NCBI RefSeq assembly: GCF_003795145.1
Contig: NZ_CP027786.1
Location: 1,488,001-1,552,000, forward strand
Length of the DNA: 64,000 nucleotides
From: Tetragenococcus koreensis
Lineage (GTDB): Bacteria > Bacillota > Bacilli > Lactobacillales > Enterococcaceae
Direction: 5' to 3'
Under the pieces are notes generated by a model. That model did no database searches. It was given only the letters and a program-made list of their open reading frames with translations, and was not told the origin of the DNA. Shown piece after piece: positions 26,895 to 36,323 of this stretch (position 1 is the stretch's first letter; the number at the start of each line of letters is the position of its first letter). Position numbers and translations under genes: made by a program.

Positions 26895-27179
26895 TTATAA
26901 AAAGAAAACCATCATTAACACGAGTACTAGCAATAAAAATACGATGACAATCCATTTCATCAAAAAACTATTCATTCGACGAGAACGTTGATTTTGGCTA
27001 GAGCGTGTTGCATCGATGGGTTTATTTTTTTTCAATTGTTTCCGATAATAATTATTGATTCGTTTTTCTTCATCGCGATACTCTGTTTCTGCTTGGTCTT
27101 GGACTTGTCGTCGCTTTTCTTCGGCTTGACCGCGATGTTTACGCAGATGTGAGCGAGTAACAAGTGGGTCTTTTGCCAT
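26895..27179 (-). CDS. MacP-like single-pass membrane protein
   Basis: This 94-residue protein has a charged, mostly basic N-terminal cytoplasmic region (residues 1-72) and one membrane segment at the C-terminus (LMKWIVIVFLLLVLVLMMVF). Between nudF and mtnN its position and topology match MacP, the pneumococcal cofactor of penicillin-binding protein PBP2a that is phosphorylated by StkP; its early threonines (PLVTRS) could be such sites. The ATG with GGGAG eight bases upstream overlaps the end of the NUDIX gene neighbourhood by gap of one base. Identity as MacP rests mainly on context. Confidence 0.65.
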   Translation of the reverse strand: MAKDPLVTRSHLRKHRGQAEEKRRQVQDQAETEYRDEEKRINNYYRKQLKKNKPIDATRSSQNQRSRRMNSFLMKWIVIVFLLLVLVLMMVFFL

Positions 27180-27180
27180 A

Positions 27181-27753
27181 TTAAACACTCCCTTGGGCGA
27201 TCAGTAACTTCCACCAAGTAATCGCATAAATTGTTTTAGCATCACAAATTGTTTGCTCTTTTACTGCTTGCTCAGCTTCATCTAAGGTCAGTTCATAGAG
27301 CTCAAGTAGCTCATCTTCATCTTGTGCCTTAGGATGGGCCGCTTTTTCTATATTGTTGGCTAAATAGATATACAACATTTCATCTGAAAAACCTGGAGAC
27401 AAATACATCGAAGAAAGATAGGTCATTGAATCACATTTATATCCTGTTTCTTCTTCTAATTCTCGTTTTCCAGTAACTTCTGGATGAGAATTTTCACCAG
27501 GATCAATTTTTCCAGCAGGAATTTCTAAAATGACCTTTTCCAATGGTTTTCTAAATTGCCGAACAAATACCATTTTATTTTCAGGTGTAAGAGCAATAAT
27601 TCCCACGCCCCCTGAATGAAAAACCAATTCCCGCTTGGAAGTTTGACCATTAGGCAATTTGACATCGTCTAGTGCCACATCGATAATTTTCCCGTGAAAT
27701 ATCTCTTTTCTATTGATTGTTTTTTCTTCAAAATCTTCAAAATTCAGCACCAT
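27181..27753 (-). CDS. nudF: NUDIX hydrolase, ADP-ribose pyrophosphatase
   Basis: This 190-residue enzyme hydrolyses ADP-ribose to AMP and ribose 5-phosphate. The NUDIX box runs from GKIDPGENSHPEVTGKRELE to EETGYK, with the expected REXXEE core (RELEEETG). The preceding VFVRQFRKPL and following LSPGFSDEMLYIYLA are typical of the ADP-ribose subgroup. The ribosome-binding site is weak (GGTGA). It is the first gene of the set with the macP-like gene and mtnN. Confidence 0.9.
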   Translation of the reverse strand: MVLNFEDFEEKTINRKEIFHGKIIDVALDDVKLPNGQTSKRELVFHSGGVGIIALTPENKMVFVRQFRKPLEKVILEIPAGKIDPGENSHPEVTGKRELEEETGYKCDSMTYLSSMYLSPGFSDEMLYIYLANNIEKAAHPKAQDEDELLELYELTLDEAEQAVKEQTICDAKTIYAITWWKLLIAQGSV

Positions 27754-27942
27754 TTCACCAAACTTTCTTTTTTATCTTATATAATTTCTTACATTCTAAC
27801 ACAAAAAAAGGTTATGTTTTTCTAAATTTATTGAAATACACCGCAAGTCGGATTCTTTTATTTGTCATATCATGCTAGAATAAAAGAGTAGAGAAAAGAC
27901 ATGGAGCGTTTATATACGAGGATTTTAGGAGGTTCTAACAAA

Positions 27943-28620
27943 ATGAAAAAATCAAAATGGGTATTATGGATTGCTCTCATTTTAGGAGTCAGCTTTTTCA
28001 TTAACATCTTTGCAGAAAATGGCTTATTTGATTACTTCCCATTGTTGTTTTTTATTGCCGGAGGGCTTTTAATCTATTACGGCCTAAGAGGAAGATCGCA
28101 AGGTACTAACAAAAGTGACTTGCCAACATTATCAAAAAAACGTGAACAAAGCTATGTTAACGCTGGTATGTCAGATAGCGAAATTGATATGTTTCGCCAA
28201 ACGATGAACCAAGCAAAAAAACAAATTGAACATTTACAAGCAACAATTAATAAGAGCGGAAAACTAAGAGCCATTGATTTACGTCATGACACGATTAAGG
28301 CTTCTAAAGCTTTGTTTAAAGAAATTGTTGATTCGCCTAAACGTATGCCTGAAGCCAATCACTTTTTATATACTCATTTACCAAATTTGGTTGATTTAAC
28401 CGATAAATTCATTGACATTAATGAACATCAAATAAAAAGTCGTGATACCTATGAGAAAATCGAAGAAAGTATTCAAATCATCGATCAAATGGCTGCTTTA
28501 ATTACCATCGATTATCAAAAATTCGTATCCGATGATTTAGATGACCTAGATGTTGAAATATCCATCGCCAAACAAAGTTTAAAGCAAAACGGAAATTATA
28601 AAGAACATGAAGCTAGATAA
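27943..28620 (+). CDS. xpaC: XpaC family membrane protein (5-bromo-4-chloroindolyl phosphate hydrolysis family)
   Basis: This 225-residue protein has two N-terminal membrane helices (about residues 5-22 and 30-47) followed by a cytoplasmic helical domain that matches XpaC. The family name comes from a hydrolysis phenotype; its real function is unknown. It is always found with telA, as here, 57 bases downstream, and the pair is linked with resistance to toxic anions, antibiotics and cell-envelope stress. The ATG has GGAGG nine bases upstream; a longer reading from 27901 is not supported. Confidence 0.87.
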   Translation: MKKSKWVLWIALILGVSFFINIFAENGLFDYFPLLFFIAGGLLIYYGLRGRSQGTNKSDLPTLSKKREQSYVNAGMSDSEIDMFRQTMNQAKKQIEHLQATINKSGKLRAIDLRHDTIKASKALFKEIVDSPKRMPEANHFLYTHLPNLVDLTDKFIDINEHQIKSRDTYEKIEESIQIIDQMAALITIDYQKFVSDDLDDLDVEISIAKQSLKQNGNYKEHEAR

Positions 28621-28677
28621 AAGCCCTGCTTTTGTCTTCTTCTATTTATTAGCCTACTCCAAGGAGGAACAACTATT

Positions 28678-29877
28678 ATGGCCGAGCACTCCAATGAAAC
28701 AAAATCCGTTGATAAAACTCTGGAAGACTTAATGAGTGATTCGTTTACTCCAGATTTAAATCAATTAACATCAACTCAACAAGAAGAGCTAGCCAATCTA
28801 CATACGCAAGAGCAAGCCCCTCGGTTAATTGACAAGTTATCTGATGACAGAAAACAACAAGCCAAGCAATTAGCCGACCAAATTGATGCCACAGATCAAC
28901 AAGCAGTATTAAGTTATGGGACAAAAGCTCAGACAAAACTAAGTGAATTTTCCCAATCCATGCTTAATCAGGTGCAAACTTCAGATATTGGTCCTGTTGG
29001 CGATTCCTTAAATGAACTGATGTATCGTCTACAAGAAGCGAACCCTGATGAACTACGCGCAGGTGAAGGAAATATTTTCCAGCGTATGTTTGGCAAAGTC
29101 AAACAATCTATTTACGAAATCACTTCTAAATACCAAAAAATTGGCGCCCAAATCGATAAGGTCGCCGTTAAATTGGACAAAGAAAAAGACGGCTTGCTTG
29201 AAGATCATTTAATGCTTGAACAGCTCTATCAAAAAAATAAGGACTACTTCGATGCGCTAAATCTTTATATAGCAGCTAGTGAATTAAAAATGGAAGAACT
29301 TGAACAAAAAACAATTCCTGAAGCAATGGAAAAAGCACGTCAAACCGGTGAACAAATGGATGTTCAAATTGCTAATGATTATGCGCAGTTTTTAGATCGT
29401 TTAGATAAGCGTACGCATGATTTGCGTTTAACTCGAGAAATCACGCTACAACAAGCACCACAGATACGTATGATCCAAAACACCAACCAAGCCTTAGCAG
29501 AAAAAATCCAATCTTCGATTAATACAGCTATTCCTTTATGGAAAAACCAAGTAGTCATTGCCCTCACGTTATTACGCCAAAAAGACGCGGTAACCGCCCA
29601 ACGGCAAGTTTCTGAGACAACCAACGACTTACTAAAGAAAAATGCGGAAATGCTGAAGGTCTCAGCTATTGAAACTGCAAAAGAAAATGAACGCGGTATT
29701 GTAGACGTTGATACGTTACAACAGACGCAAAATGATTTGGTTGAAACGATTGAAGAAACGTTACGTATTCAAAAAGAAGGTAAAGAAAACCGTCGTCATG
29801 CAGAAGTAGAACTTGGCGAACTGGAAGAAGGATTAAAACAGAAGCTGATCGAATTAACGACTCAAAAAGGCCAATAA
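28678..29877 (+). CDS. telA: TelA family toxic anion resistance protein
   Basis: This 399-residue cytoplasmic protein is almost wholly helical with long coiled-coil stretches (residues about 60-390), typical of TelA. The segment [19 protein letters not shown] followed by [16 protein letters not shown] is the family signature. TelA proteins are tied to tellurite and antimicrobial tolerance, but the mechanism is not settled. It has GGAGG eight or nine bases before ATG and forms an operon with xpaC. The unusual inverted repeat 35 bases downstream probably ends the transcript. Confidence 0.9.
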   Translation: MAEHSNETKSVDKTLEDLMSDSFTPDLNQLTSTQQEELANLHTQEQAPRLIDKLSDDRKQQAKQLADQIDATDQQAVLSYGTKAQTKLSEFSQSMLNQVQTSDIGPVGDSLNELMYRLQEANPDELRAGEGNIFQRMFGKVKQSIYEITSKYQKIGAQIDKVAVKLDKEKDGLLEDHLMLEQLYQKNKDYFDALNLYIAASELKMEELEQKTIPEAMEKARQTGEQMDVQIANDYAQFLDRLDKRTHDLRLTREITLQQAPQIRMIQNTNQALAEKIQSSINTAIPLWKNQVVIALTLLRQKDAVTAQRQVSETTNDLLKKNAEMLKVSAIETAKENERGIVDVDTLQQTQNDLVETIEETLRIQKEGKENRRHAEVELGELEEGLKQKLIELTTQKGQ

Positions 29878-29912
29878 AAAAGTTATTTGGCGCAAGGGTT
29901 ATGATACAAATA

Positions 29913-30011
29913 AAAATATCCGAACTATATTTGATGAAATTCGCTAAGTCGTGCATTTACGACGAGTCCTGCTTGAGTGCAGAAATAATTTCTCTATAGT
30001 TCGGATATTTT
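29913..30011. repeat. Long-armed branched inverted repeat after telA
   Basis: Perfect 17-base arms (AAAATATCCGAACTATA at 29913-29929 and its complement at 29995-30011) enclose 65 bases that contain three smaller palindromes: GTCGT-ACGAC (29948-29963), CTGC-GCAG (29969-29982) and AGAAAT-ATTTCT (29981-29993). Either strand could fold as a four-way junction. T-rich tails follow on both strands, so it may be a bidirectional terminator of telA and the convergent permease gene, a small RNA, or a small non-autonomous mobile element. Confidence 0.75.
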
Positions 30012-30030
30012 ATTATAAAAGGGCCCTATA

Positions 30031-31434
30031 TCACAGGTCCTCGTACTTTATATCAGCGCTTTTTTTATTCAAATCGCTGTGCTGGTAGCCATAACCAAAA
30101 TAAATAAGCAACCCTAAAAGAAGAGCAATAATAAAGACTGTCCAAGTAACTCTATCCAAACGTAGCATTAAAAATACACACGAAAGTACCGAAATAATCG
30201 GCAATACTGGGACAAATGGCACTTTAAATTCACCTTTTTTTGGTTCACCCAACATCTTACGCAAACGGATAACACCCAGAGCCATTAAAGCCAGGCAAGC
30301 TAAGGCGGTAATATTGGTTAATTCAGCTAAAATATTCAAAGGAAAAGCAGCAGCAAAAAATAAACCAATTGCTCCAGCAACGAATGTCGCATTTTTAGGC
30401 GTTCGACGCTTTTCATCAATTTGTTGTAAAAATTTCGGCAACAAGCCATCTTTACTAATCGAATAAATGAGTCTTGCCAAGGAATACAGCATGGAGATAG
30501 TGACTGTTAGTAAAGTTAAAATAGTTCCCACAGAAATCACTGAACCGATAAATCCTTGATTGATATAACGCATAGCAAAAGCTACTGGATCAGCGACGCC
30601 CAATTGAGTAAAGGGCACAATCCCTGTTAAAACTAAGGTCACAACCACGTATAAAACAGTAGCAATTAAAATGGATCCAATAATTCCTCGAGGGACATCT
30701 CTTTGCGGATTTTCGACTTCTTCAGCCGCCATCGAAATAGAGTCAAATCCTAAAAAGGCAAAAAACACTAAAGCAGCTCCGTTAAAAATCCCTTGCATAC
30801 CATAAGGTGCATAGGGCTGCCAATTAGCTGGTTGGACAAAGAATATGCCAACAGCGACAAACAAAATAATGACCCCAAATTTCACCCAAACCATTGCATT
30901 GTTTAACCGCAATGCTTTTTTTGCTTCTTGGGTAACCCATAACGTGACTAGGATCATTACCAATGCAGCAACTAGATCGATATAGGTGCCTCTTTCTGGG
31001 TTATAACCAGCAGTTAATGCTTGGGGTAGTTGGATTCCCCAGTTGCTCAAAAATCCTTGAAAATAGCCAGACCAACCTGCAGCAACAGAGGAAACTGCCA
31101 GCATATATTCACAAATCAATAACCATCCAGCAATCCAAGCCGTCAATTCACCAAAAACGACATACATATAACTGTAAGGTCCACCTGATACCGGTACTCG
31201 TGAAGCAAATTCAGCAAAACAGATCCCGTTTAAAATCACAACTAATGCTGCAATAATAAAGGAAATCATGGAAGCTGGACCCGCATAATCTGCCGAAGCT
31301 TGTCCGGTCACAACGAAAATCCCCGTACCAATAATTGCGCCGATTCCTAGCATGATCAAATCTTTTAATTTTAATTCCCGTTTCAATGTATTGACCGAAT
31401 CTTTTTTTATTGGTCTTTTCCGGAAAACTTCCAT
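30031..31434 (-). CDS. APC family amino-acid permease (cationic amino acid transporter type)
   Basis: This 467-residue membrane protein has 12 predicted helices and the APC signature early on (LGIGAIIGTGIFVVTG). The segments FAEFASRVPVSGGPYSYMYV and FFAFLGFDSISMAAEEVENP match the CAT subgroup (YfnA/YhdG type), which moves amino acids by proton symport. The exact substrate cannot be told. It is transcribed alone, with array C starting 149 bp upstream of its start codon and converging on telA. Confidence 0.9.
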   Translation of the reverse strand: MEVFRKRPIKKDSVNTLKRELKLKDLIMLGIGAIIGTGIFVVTGQASADYAGPASMISFIIAALVVILNGICFAEFASRVPVSGGPYSYMYVVFGELTAWIAGWLLICEYMLAVSSVAAGWSGYFQGFLSNWGIQLPQALTAGYNPERGTYIDLVAALVMILVTLWVTQEAKKALRLNNAMVWVKFGVIILFVAVGIFFVQPANWQPYAPYGMQGIFNGAALVFFAFLGFDSISMAAEEVENPQRDVPRGIIGSILIATVLYVVVTLVLTGIVPFTQLGVADPVAFAMRYINQGFIGSVISVGTILTLLTVTISMLYSLARLIYSISKDGLLPKFLQQIDEKRRTPKNATFVAGAIGLFFAAAFPLNILAELTNITALACLALMALGVIRLRKMLGEPKKGEFKVPFVPVLPIISVLSCVFLMLRLDRVTWTVFIIALLLGLLIYFGYGYQHSDLNKKSADIKYEDL

Positions 31435-31582
31435 TCTTGTCCCTCCATTTTTTCAATTCTTGTTCATTATATAGATTTTTCTTTTCACTTTCAAACTAAG
31501 GTGTAGTGGAGTAGATATGAAAATGTAAATTAGTTCTCTATATTTGAAAAATAACGGACTAGTTTTACATATCAATGCTATT

Positions 31583-31777
31583 TTGGTGAGACATCAAATG
31601 ATGTAGCTCCAATCTGCAAAAATATTGGGGGTACATTTAACGATATACCTCCAATCCATACGTTATCGGTGGCAACTTTCTCGATGTACCTCCAATCCAT
31701 ACGCTATCGGTGGCAACTTTCTCAATGTGCCTCCAATCTGCAAAATATTGGGGGTACATCAAACAATATACCTCCAA
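31583..31777. repeat. Array C: alternating GGnGG / CCTCC words, 41-bp period
   Basis: Core GGnGG starts at 31585 (GGTGA), 31627, 31668, 31709 and 31750; core CCTCC starts at 31606 (GCTCC), 31648, 31689, 31730 and 31771. Steps alternate 21 and 20 bp (one 21). The full half-sites are TTGGGGGTACAT-like and ATGTACCTCCAA, giving 30-bp hyphenated palindromes with six variable bases in the middle. Forward cores have G or T, never A, at the middle base, while the reverse core always reads GGAGG, so the two arms differ consistently. Units three and four are near-identical. It lies between the phosphohexomutase terminator and the APC permease promoter. Confidence 0.93.
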
Positions 31778-31892
31778 TAATTATGGATAATGACGGCATG
31801 TATGAGAAAAAACAAATAATTTTCCAGTTAAGATAACCATTTCTGTTCCTATAAAGACTCAATTCAATAAATTCTATACTTGATTTTCTTTT

Positions 31893-31945
31893 TTAAAAAA
31901 AATCTGAGTCATAAGAAATGTCAATTTCCCTTGCTCAGATTTTTT
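31893..31945 (-). terminator. Terminator of the phosphohexomutase gene
   Basis: Stem AAAAAATCTGAG / CTCAGATTTTTT with a 25-base loop and a long T-run on the minus strand, 25 bases after the gene. Confidence 0.85.
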
Positions 31946-31970
31946 AGTTAACTTGCTATATTTCTAATAG

Positions 31971-33473
31971 TTATTGGCTTTGGATTAATGGCACTAATTT
32001 TTCTTGGTTCACATCCGGATAGTTATTTAAGAATTGCTGCATCTTTTTTAATACAGGTAGGATATGCCCTGCTTCATCATTTTCAACTTGTAAAACTAAT
32101 AAAGGTTCATGCAAACTCATGCGTAATAAAAACCATCCTTGCCCGTATGGCTGAGATAAGCGAAAACGGATGCCTTCTTCGTTTTCTGGATCAACTTCCC
32201 AACCGAAAATATCAATATCGGCAATTTGCTCAATTACTTGTTCACCAAGTGCTCGATAGTCATCGGCTTCTAATTTAAAACGAACTTCTTGTGTTTCAAG
32301 CGGCTGTTTTAAATCCGCAATCAATGATTCCAAAGTTTTTCCTTCAGCTTGTAATTCAGGTAGCAGCATTAGAATTTTAGCGATTACATACGCACCATCG
32401 TCTAGAAAATAATTTTCTTTGAACGCCGCATGTCCGCTGGTTTCAATTGCTAATTGGCTATCAACGCCTTCTTGGTTTAGATCCTGTGCTTTATTGATAA
32501 CATTACGGTAACCAGAAATGTAGCGTACTTGTTTGCCGCCTAAAGCTTCAATAAAAACCTTTAAATGATCAGAAGTCGGTGAATTAGTGACAATACTGGT
32601 CCCTGAATGTTCATTTAAAGTAATCCGGCTTAATACTGCAATCAAGTTATTTCGATTTAATACATCGCCTGATTTGGTTACTACCGCCGAACGATCGACA
32701 TCAGTATCAAAAATCACACCTAGATCGGCCTGATTAGCCAAAACTGCTTTTTGAATACTTTGCATAGCTTCTTTATTATCCGGATTAGGAACATGATTGG
32801 GAAAATTCCCATCCGGTGCTAAAAATTGTGAACCTGAAGTATCCGCGCCCAAAGGTTGTAATACTTTTTCGGCAAAAAAGCCGCCTGCTCCATTTCCTGC
32901 ATCAACTACAATTTTAAAGCCATTCAACGGTTTCTCTTGTTTTTTCTTACTAGCTGTGCGGATCTTTTCAACAAGATCGTTGGCATATACGGTGAGTAAA
33001 TCGGCTTTTGTCACTGTACCCGCACCAAAATGTTCGCTACTTTCGGTGTGAGTCAAAATATAAGCAATGTCTTCTTTTTCTGCCCCACCCTTTTGGCTAA
33101 AAACTTTTACGCCGTTGTAATAATAAGGTAAGTGACTAGCCGTTAACATAATGCCTGCATCACATGAAAATTGCGAAAACTGTGTGCTCATAAATAAAGC
33201 TGGGGTAGTCGCTAAGCCAAAATCATAGACTTCCACGTCATAAGAAGTGAGTACTTCAATGAGTGCTTCTTGCAGTTTTGGACCACTTAAACGACTGTCT
33301 CTGCCCACCCCAATCGTTAATTTATCTTTAATTCCCTTTTCATGCAGCCAATTTACAATGCCCACAGCAATTTCTCTTACCGCAGTAACTGTTAAATTTG
33401 CTTGGTCTTCCTGAGTGTCAATCGCAACACCACGAATGTCTGACTCGTTTTGCAGATCTACTAATTTCCCCAC
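31971..33473 (-). CDS. Phosphoglucomutase/phosphomannomutase family protein
   Basis: This 500-residue alpha-D-phosphohexomutase interconverts sugar 1- and 6-phosphates. The active-site phosphoserine loop is MLTASHLPYYYNG, the metal loop is FDTDVDRSAV (DTDVDR in place of the commoner DGDxDR), and the sugar loop lies in AIETSGHAAFKEN. The start is GTG with GAGGGGG seven bases upstream. It is monocistronic and ends at its own terminator. Whether it acts on glucose or mannose phosphate cannot be decided; glmM is ruled out as likely because the length and metal loop differ from GlmM. Confidence 0.85.
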   Translation of the reverse strand: MGKLVDLQNESDIRGVAIDTQEDQANLTVTAVREIAVGIVNWLHEKGIKDKLTIGVGRDSRLSGPKLQEALIEVLTSYDVEVYDFGLATTPALFMSTQFSQFSCDAGIMLTASHLPYYYNGVKVFSQKGGAEKEDIAYILTHTESSEHFGAGTVTKADLLTVYANDLVEKIRTASKKKQEKPLNGFKIVVDAGNGAGGFFAEKVLQPLGADTSGSQFLAPDGNFPNHVPNPDNKEAMQSIQKAVLANQADLGVIFDTDVDRSAVVTKSGDVLNRNNLIAVLSRITLNEHSGTSIVTNSPTSDHLKVFIEALGGKQVRYISGYRNVINKAQDLNQEGVDSQLAIETSGHAAFKENYFLDDGAYVIAKILMLLPELQAEGKTLESLIADLKQPLETQEVRFKLEADDYRALGEQVIEQIADIDIFGWEVDPENEEGIRFRLSQPYGQGWFLLRMSLHEPLLVLQVENDEAGHILPVLKKMQQFLNNYPDVNQEKLVPLIQSQ

Positions 33474-33633
33474 AAAAATATCCCCCTCTTAAGTAACTTC
33501 TTGTAAGCCTTTTATTTGATATTAAAATCATTATACCAAACTTTATCGTTACTCAACGAGGGGAAATTTTATTTTTTTATTTTTAAACCATAAAATCTGC
33601 TAAACAAACCCATAAGTTTAAACTAAGCCTAAA

Positions 33634-36294
33634 TTAATGGTGATATTTAATTTTGTTAAACAGGCCTACAACCAGTGTAGATAAAACAGCCGCAATTAAA
33701 ATAATTGCCCAAGTACCTAGTTGTAGTGGTGCAGTTCCTAATAGATCATTCATAAATGGCAGATATACAGCTGCTAACTGTAAAGCAACTGATAATACAA
33801 TTGCGCCAACTAATGCTTTATTTTGGAAGAATGACCGATCAAAGCCAAAGGAATTTGTTTTACGTACATTAAAGATATGCATCAATTGGGCAATCGCCAT
33901 AAAAGTAAACACAGCTGTCTGTACATATTCGCCTGATTGGTCGCCATTTAGTAATATTCTAAACACGACAAAAGCGGATATTCCGATAATCACACCACTA
34001 AAAATAATACGAGTTAAAAAGTGGCGGTTGACTAAACTGTCTTTTTTAGAGCGAGGACCTCTTTCCATGACATTTTCTTCTGCTGGTTCATAAGAAAGAG
34101 ACATCGCAGGAGCAATATCAATAATCAAATTTAAGAATAAAATGTGTAACGGAGCAATCGGCATGGGTAGTAAAAAGACCACACTGGCAAAAATTGCAAT
34201 AATTTCAACCATGTTACAAGCGAACAAGAAAGAAACGTATTTTTTGATATTATCAAAAATGATTCTTCCTTCTTCAACCGAATCAACGATTGTGCCAAAA
34301 CGATCATCCGTTAAAATCATATCCGAAGCTTCTTTGGCTACTTCTGTCCCCCTTACGCCCATCGCAACACCGATATTAGCGTCATTTAAAGCTGGGGCAT
34401 CATTCACGCCGTCGCCTGTCATCGAAACAACTTCACTTTCTTTTTTTAAGGCAGAGACAATTTGCATCTTGTTTTCGGGTGAAACTCGAGCAAAAACTGC
34501 TGTTTCATCAACCACTTGGGCAAAGTCATCATTATCTACTTGTTCATCGATTTCTTTACCAGTCATAATTTTTTCATAATCAGCTAACCCAATGTCCTTA
34601 GCGATAATTGAAGCTGTTTTCGGATGGTCACCTGTAATCATTTTAACCTTAATGCCGGCGTTTTGTGCAGTTTCGATTGATTCATAGGCGTCTGGACGCG
34701 GTGGATCAATAATACCTACTAAACCTTGAATTTTCAAACCATCTAATGACTCTTTCAATTCTTCTTCAGACAAGCCGCCATCATAACCTTCAACGCTTGC
34801 GATTGCGATCACACGTTGTCCTTTTTCAGCAAATCTTTCATTTTGCTGTTGTAAATCATCCTTAGTTTTTTGTGATTGGTCGGCCAAGCCTAAGATTACA
34901 TCGAATGCACCTTTAATAATCAATTCACGCTGTTCTTCTTTTTCATAGACCACAATCATGTATTTATTTTCAGAAGAAAACGGTACTTCAGCTATTTTTT
35001 CAAAACCTTCTTCTTCTAAGTCTTGTCGATCTAACCCAACTTTTTTTCCTAAAGTGACCAATGCGCCGTCTGTCGGGTCACCGACAACTTCATATTGACC
35101 ATCCTCATTTTGATCCACGTGTGCAGTGTTGCATAAAACACCTGCTTGAATAAATTGCATCAAATCTTTATTATCCGCTGGGTTAATTTCTTTCTCATCT
35201 TTTTTGATAGTACCATTTGGATCGTAACCTTCTCCTGTGACCTCATAATGAGTTTCATCACTTAGCACTACTTCAGAAGCCATCATTTGGTTTTCAGTCA
35301 ACGTCCCCGTCTTATCACTGGCAATGACACTGGTGGCGCCTAGCGTTTCAACTGCTGGCAAAGTTTTTACTAAAGCTTTACGTTCAGCCATTGTCCGCAT
35401 GCCTTTTGATAACGTAATCGTTTCAACTGCTGGCATCGCTTCTGGTATAGCTGCAACAGCTAAAATGATTGAAATATGAATCATTTCTACAAAAGGCTTA
35501 TCGGTAATCAATCCTGCAATAAGTACTGCAACTCCCGCAATTAAAGCGGCGAAGATAATTGCCTTACTCAACTTATCCAATTCAATATCTAGTGGTGTTT
35601 TATCGTTATTTTCTTCGTCTAACATTCCACTAATTTTACCGACTTCAGTTTCCATACCAGTCTCTGTCACAACAATGTAAGCATAGCCACGCGTCACAGC
35701 TGTTCCGGCAAAAACTACGTTTCCCTGGTCTCCTAAGGGCATTTCTTCTTCGTAAATTTCATCTGCATTTTTTTCAACAGCATCTGATTCCCCAGTTAAG
35801 GCTGATTCGATACAAGCAAAATTATTGCTGGCAATGATCCGGCCATCTGCTGCAATTGCATCTCCTTCCCTTAATAAGAGTATATCGCCTGGAACGACTT
35901 TAGATGCCTCGATGGTTTGCGTTTTTCCATCGCGAATAACTGTAGTAGTGGTATAAATCATACTTTGCAATGACTCAACAGATTTTTGTGCTTTTAATTC
36001 AGTAAAAAAACCAGTAAGTACTGCTAGTAGTAAAGCAAGCAAGATTGCAATCGTCTCAGCTAAATCATCCATAAGAAAAGAAATAACTGCAGCTGCTAAT
36101 AATAAGTACACAATCAAATTATTTATATTATTCCATAATAATTTCCAAGGTGAAGTTTTCTGCCCTTGTTGAATCTCATTGGGTCCGTTCTCGTCTAATC
36201 GTTTATCAGCTGTTTGTTGAGCAAGACCTGTTTTTTGATCTGTTTCAAATTGTTTTATTGTTTCATCAACCGGTATTTGGTAATACTCTTTCAT
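33634..36294 (-). CDS. P-type cation-transporting ATPase (type II, calcium-pump-like)
   Basis: This 886-residue pump has the N-terminal cation-ATPase domain, an actuator TGES motif (ALTGESDAVEK), the phosphorylation site ASDKTGTLTENQ (Asp about residue 325), the hinge MVTGDGVNDAPAL-like MTGDGVNDAPAL, and a C-terminal bundle of six helices. The ion-binding helix 4 reads AIPEAMPAVE where calcium pumps usually have PEGLP, and helix 6 has NLIIDIAPAMSL with the conserved Asp. The substrate is therefore uncertain among Ca2+, Mn2+ and other cations. A small XRE regulator gene lies 29 bases upstream on the same strand and is probably co-transcribed. Confidence 0.9.
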   Translation of the reverse strand: MKEYYQIPVDETIKQFETDQKTGLAQQTADKRLDENGPNEIQQGQKTSPWKLLWNNINNLIVYLLLAAAVISFLMDDLAETIAILLALLLAVLTGFFTELKAQKSVESLQSMIYTTTTVIRDGKTQTIEASKVVPGDILLLREGDAIAADGRIIASNNFACIESALTGESDAVEKNADEIYEEEMPLGDQGNVVFAGTAVTRGYAYIVVTETGMETEVGKISGMLDEENNDKTPLDIELDKLSKAIIFAALIAGVAVLIAGLITDKPFVEMIHISIILAVAAIPEAMPAVETITLSKGMRTMAERKALVKTLPAVETLGATSVIASDKTGTLTENQMMASEVVLSDETHYEVTGEGYDPNGTIKKDEKEINPADNKDLMQFIQAGVLCNTAHVDQNEDGQYEVVGDPTDGALVTLGKKVGLDRQDLEEEGFEKIAEVPFSSENKYMIVVYEKEEQRELIIKGAFDVILGLADQSQKTKDDLQQQNERFAEKGQRVIAIASVEGYDGGLSEEELKESLDGLKIQGLVGIIDPPRPDAYESIETAQNAGIKVKMITGDHPKTASIIAKDIGLADYEKIMTGKEIDEQVDNDDFAQVVDETAVFARVSPENKMQIVSALKKESEVVSMTGDGVNDAPALNDANIGVAMGVRGTEVAKEASDMILTDDRFGTIVDSVEEGRIIFDNIKKYVSFLFACNMVEIIAIFASVVFLLPMPIAPLHILFLNLIIDIAPAMSLSYEPAEENVMERGPRSKKDSLVNRHFLTRIIFSGVIIGISAFVVFRILLNGDQSGEYVQTAVFTFMAIAQLMHIFNVRKTNSFGFDRSFFQNKALVGAIVLSVALQLAAVYLPFMNDLLGTAPLQLGTWAIILIAAVLSTLVVGLFNKIKYHH

Positions 36295-36323
36295 CCATTA
36301 GCCTCCCTATTATTTTCAAGTGC

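Noticed and set aside
31583-31777. REP/BIME-type or MITE insertion
   Set aside because: The unit is a short word at fixed spacing that differs between arrays, not a copied mobile sequence; no target duplication or terminal repeat bounds the block.
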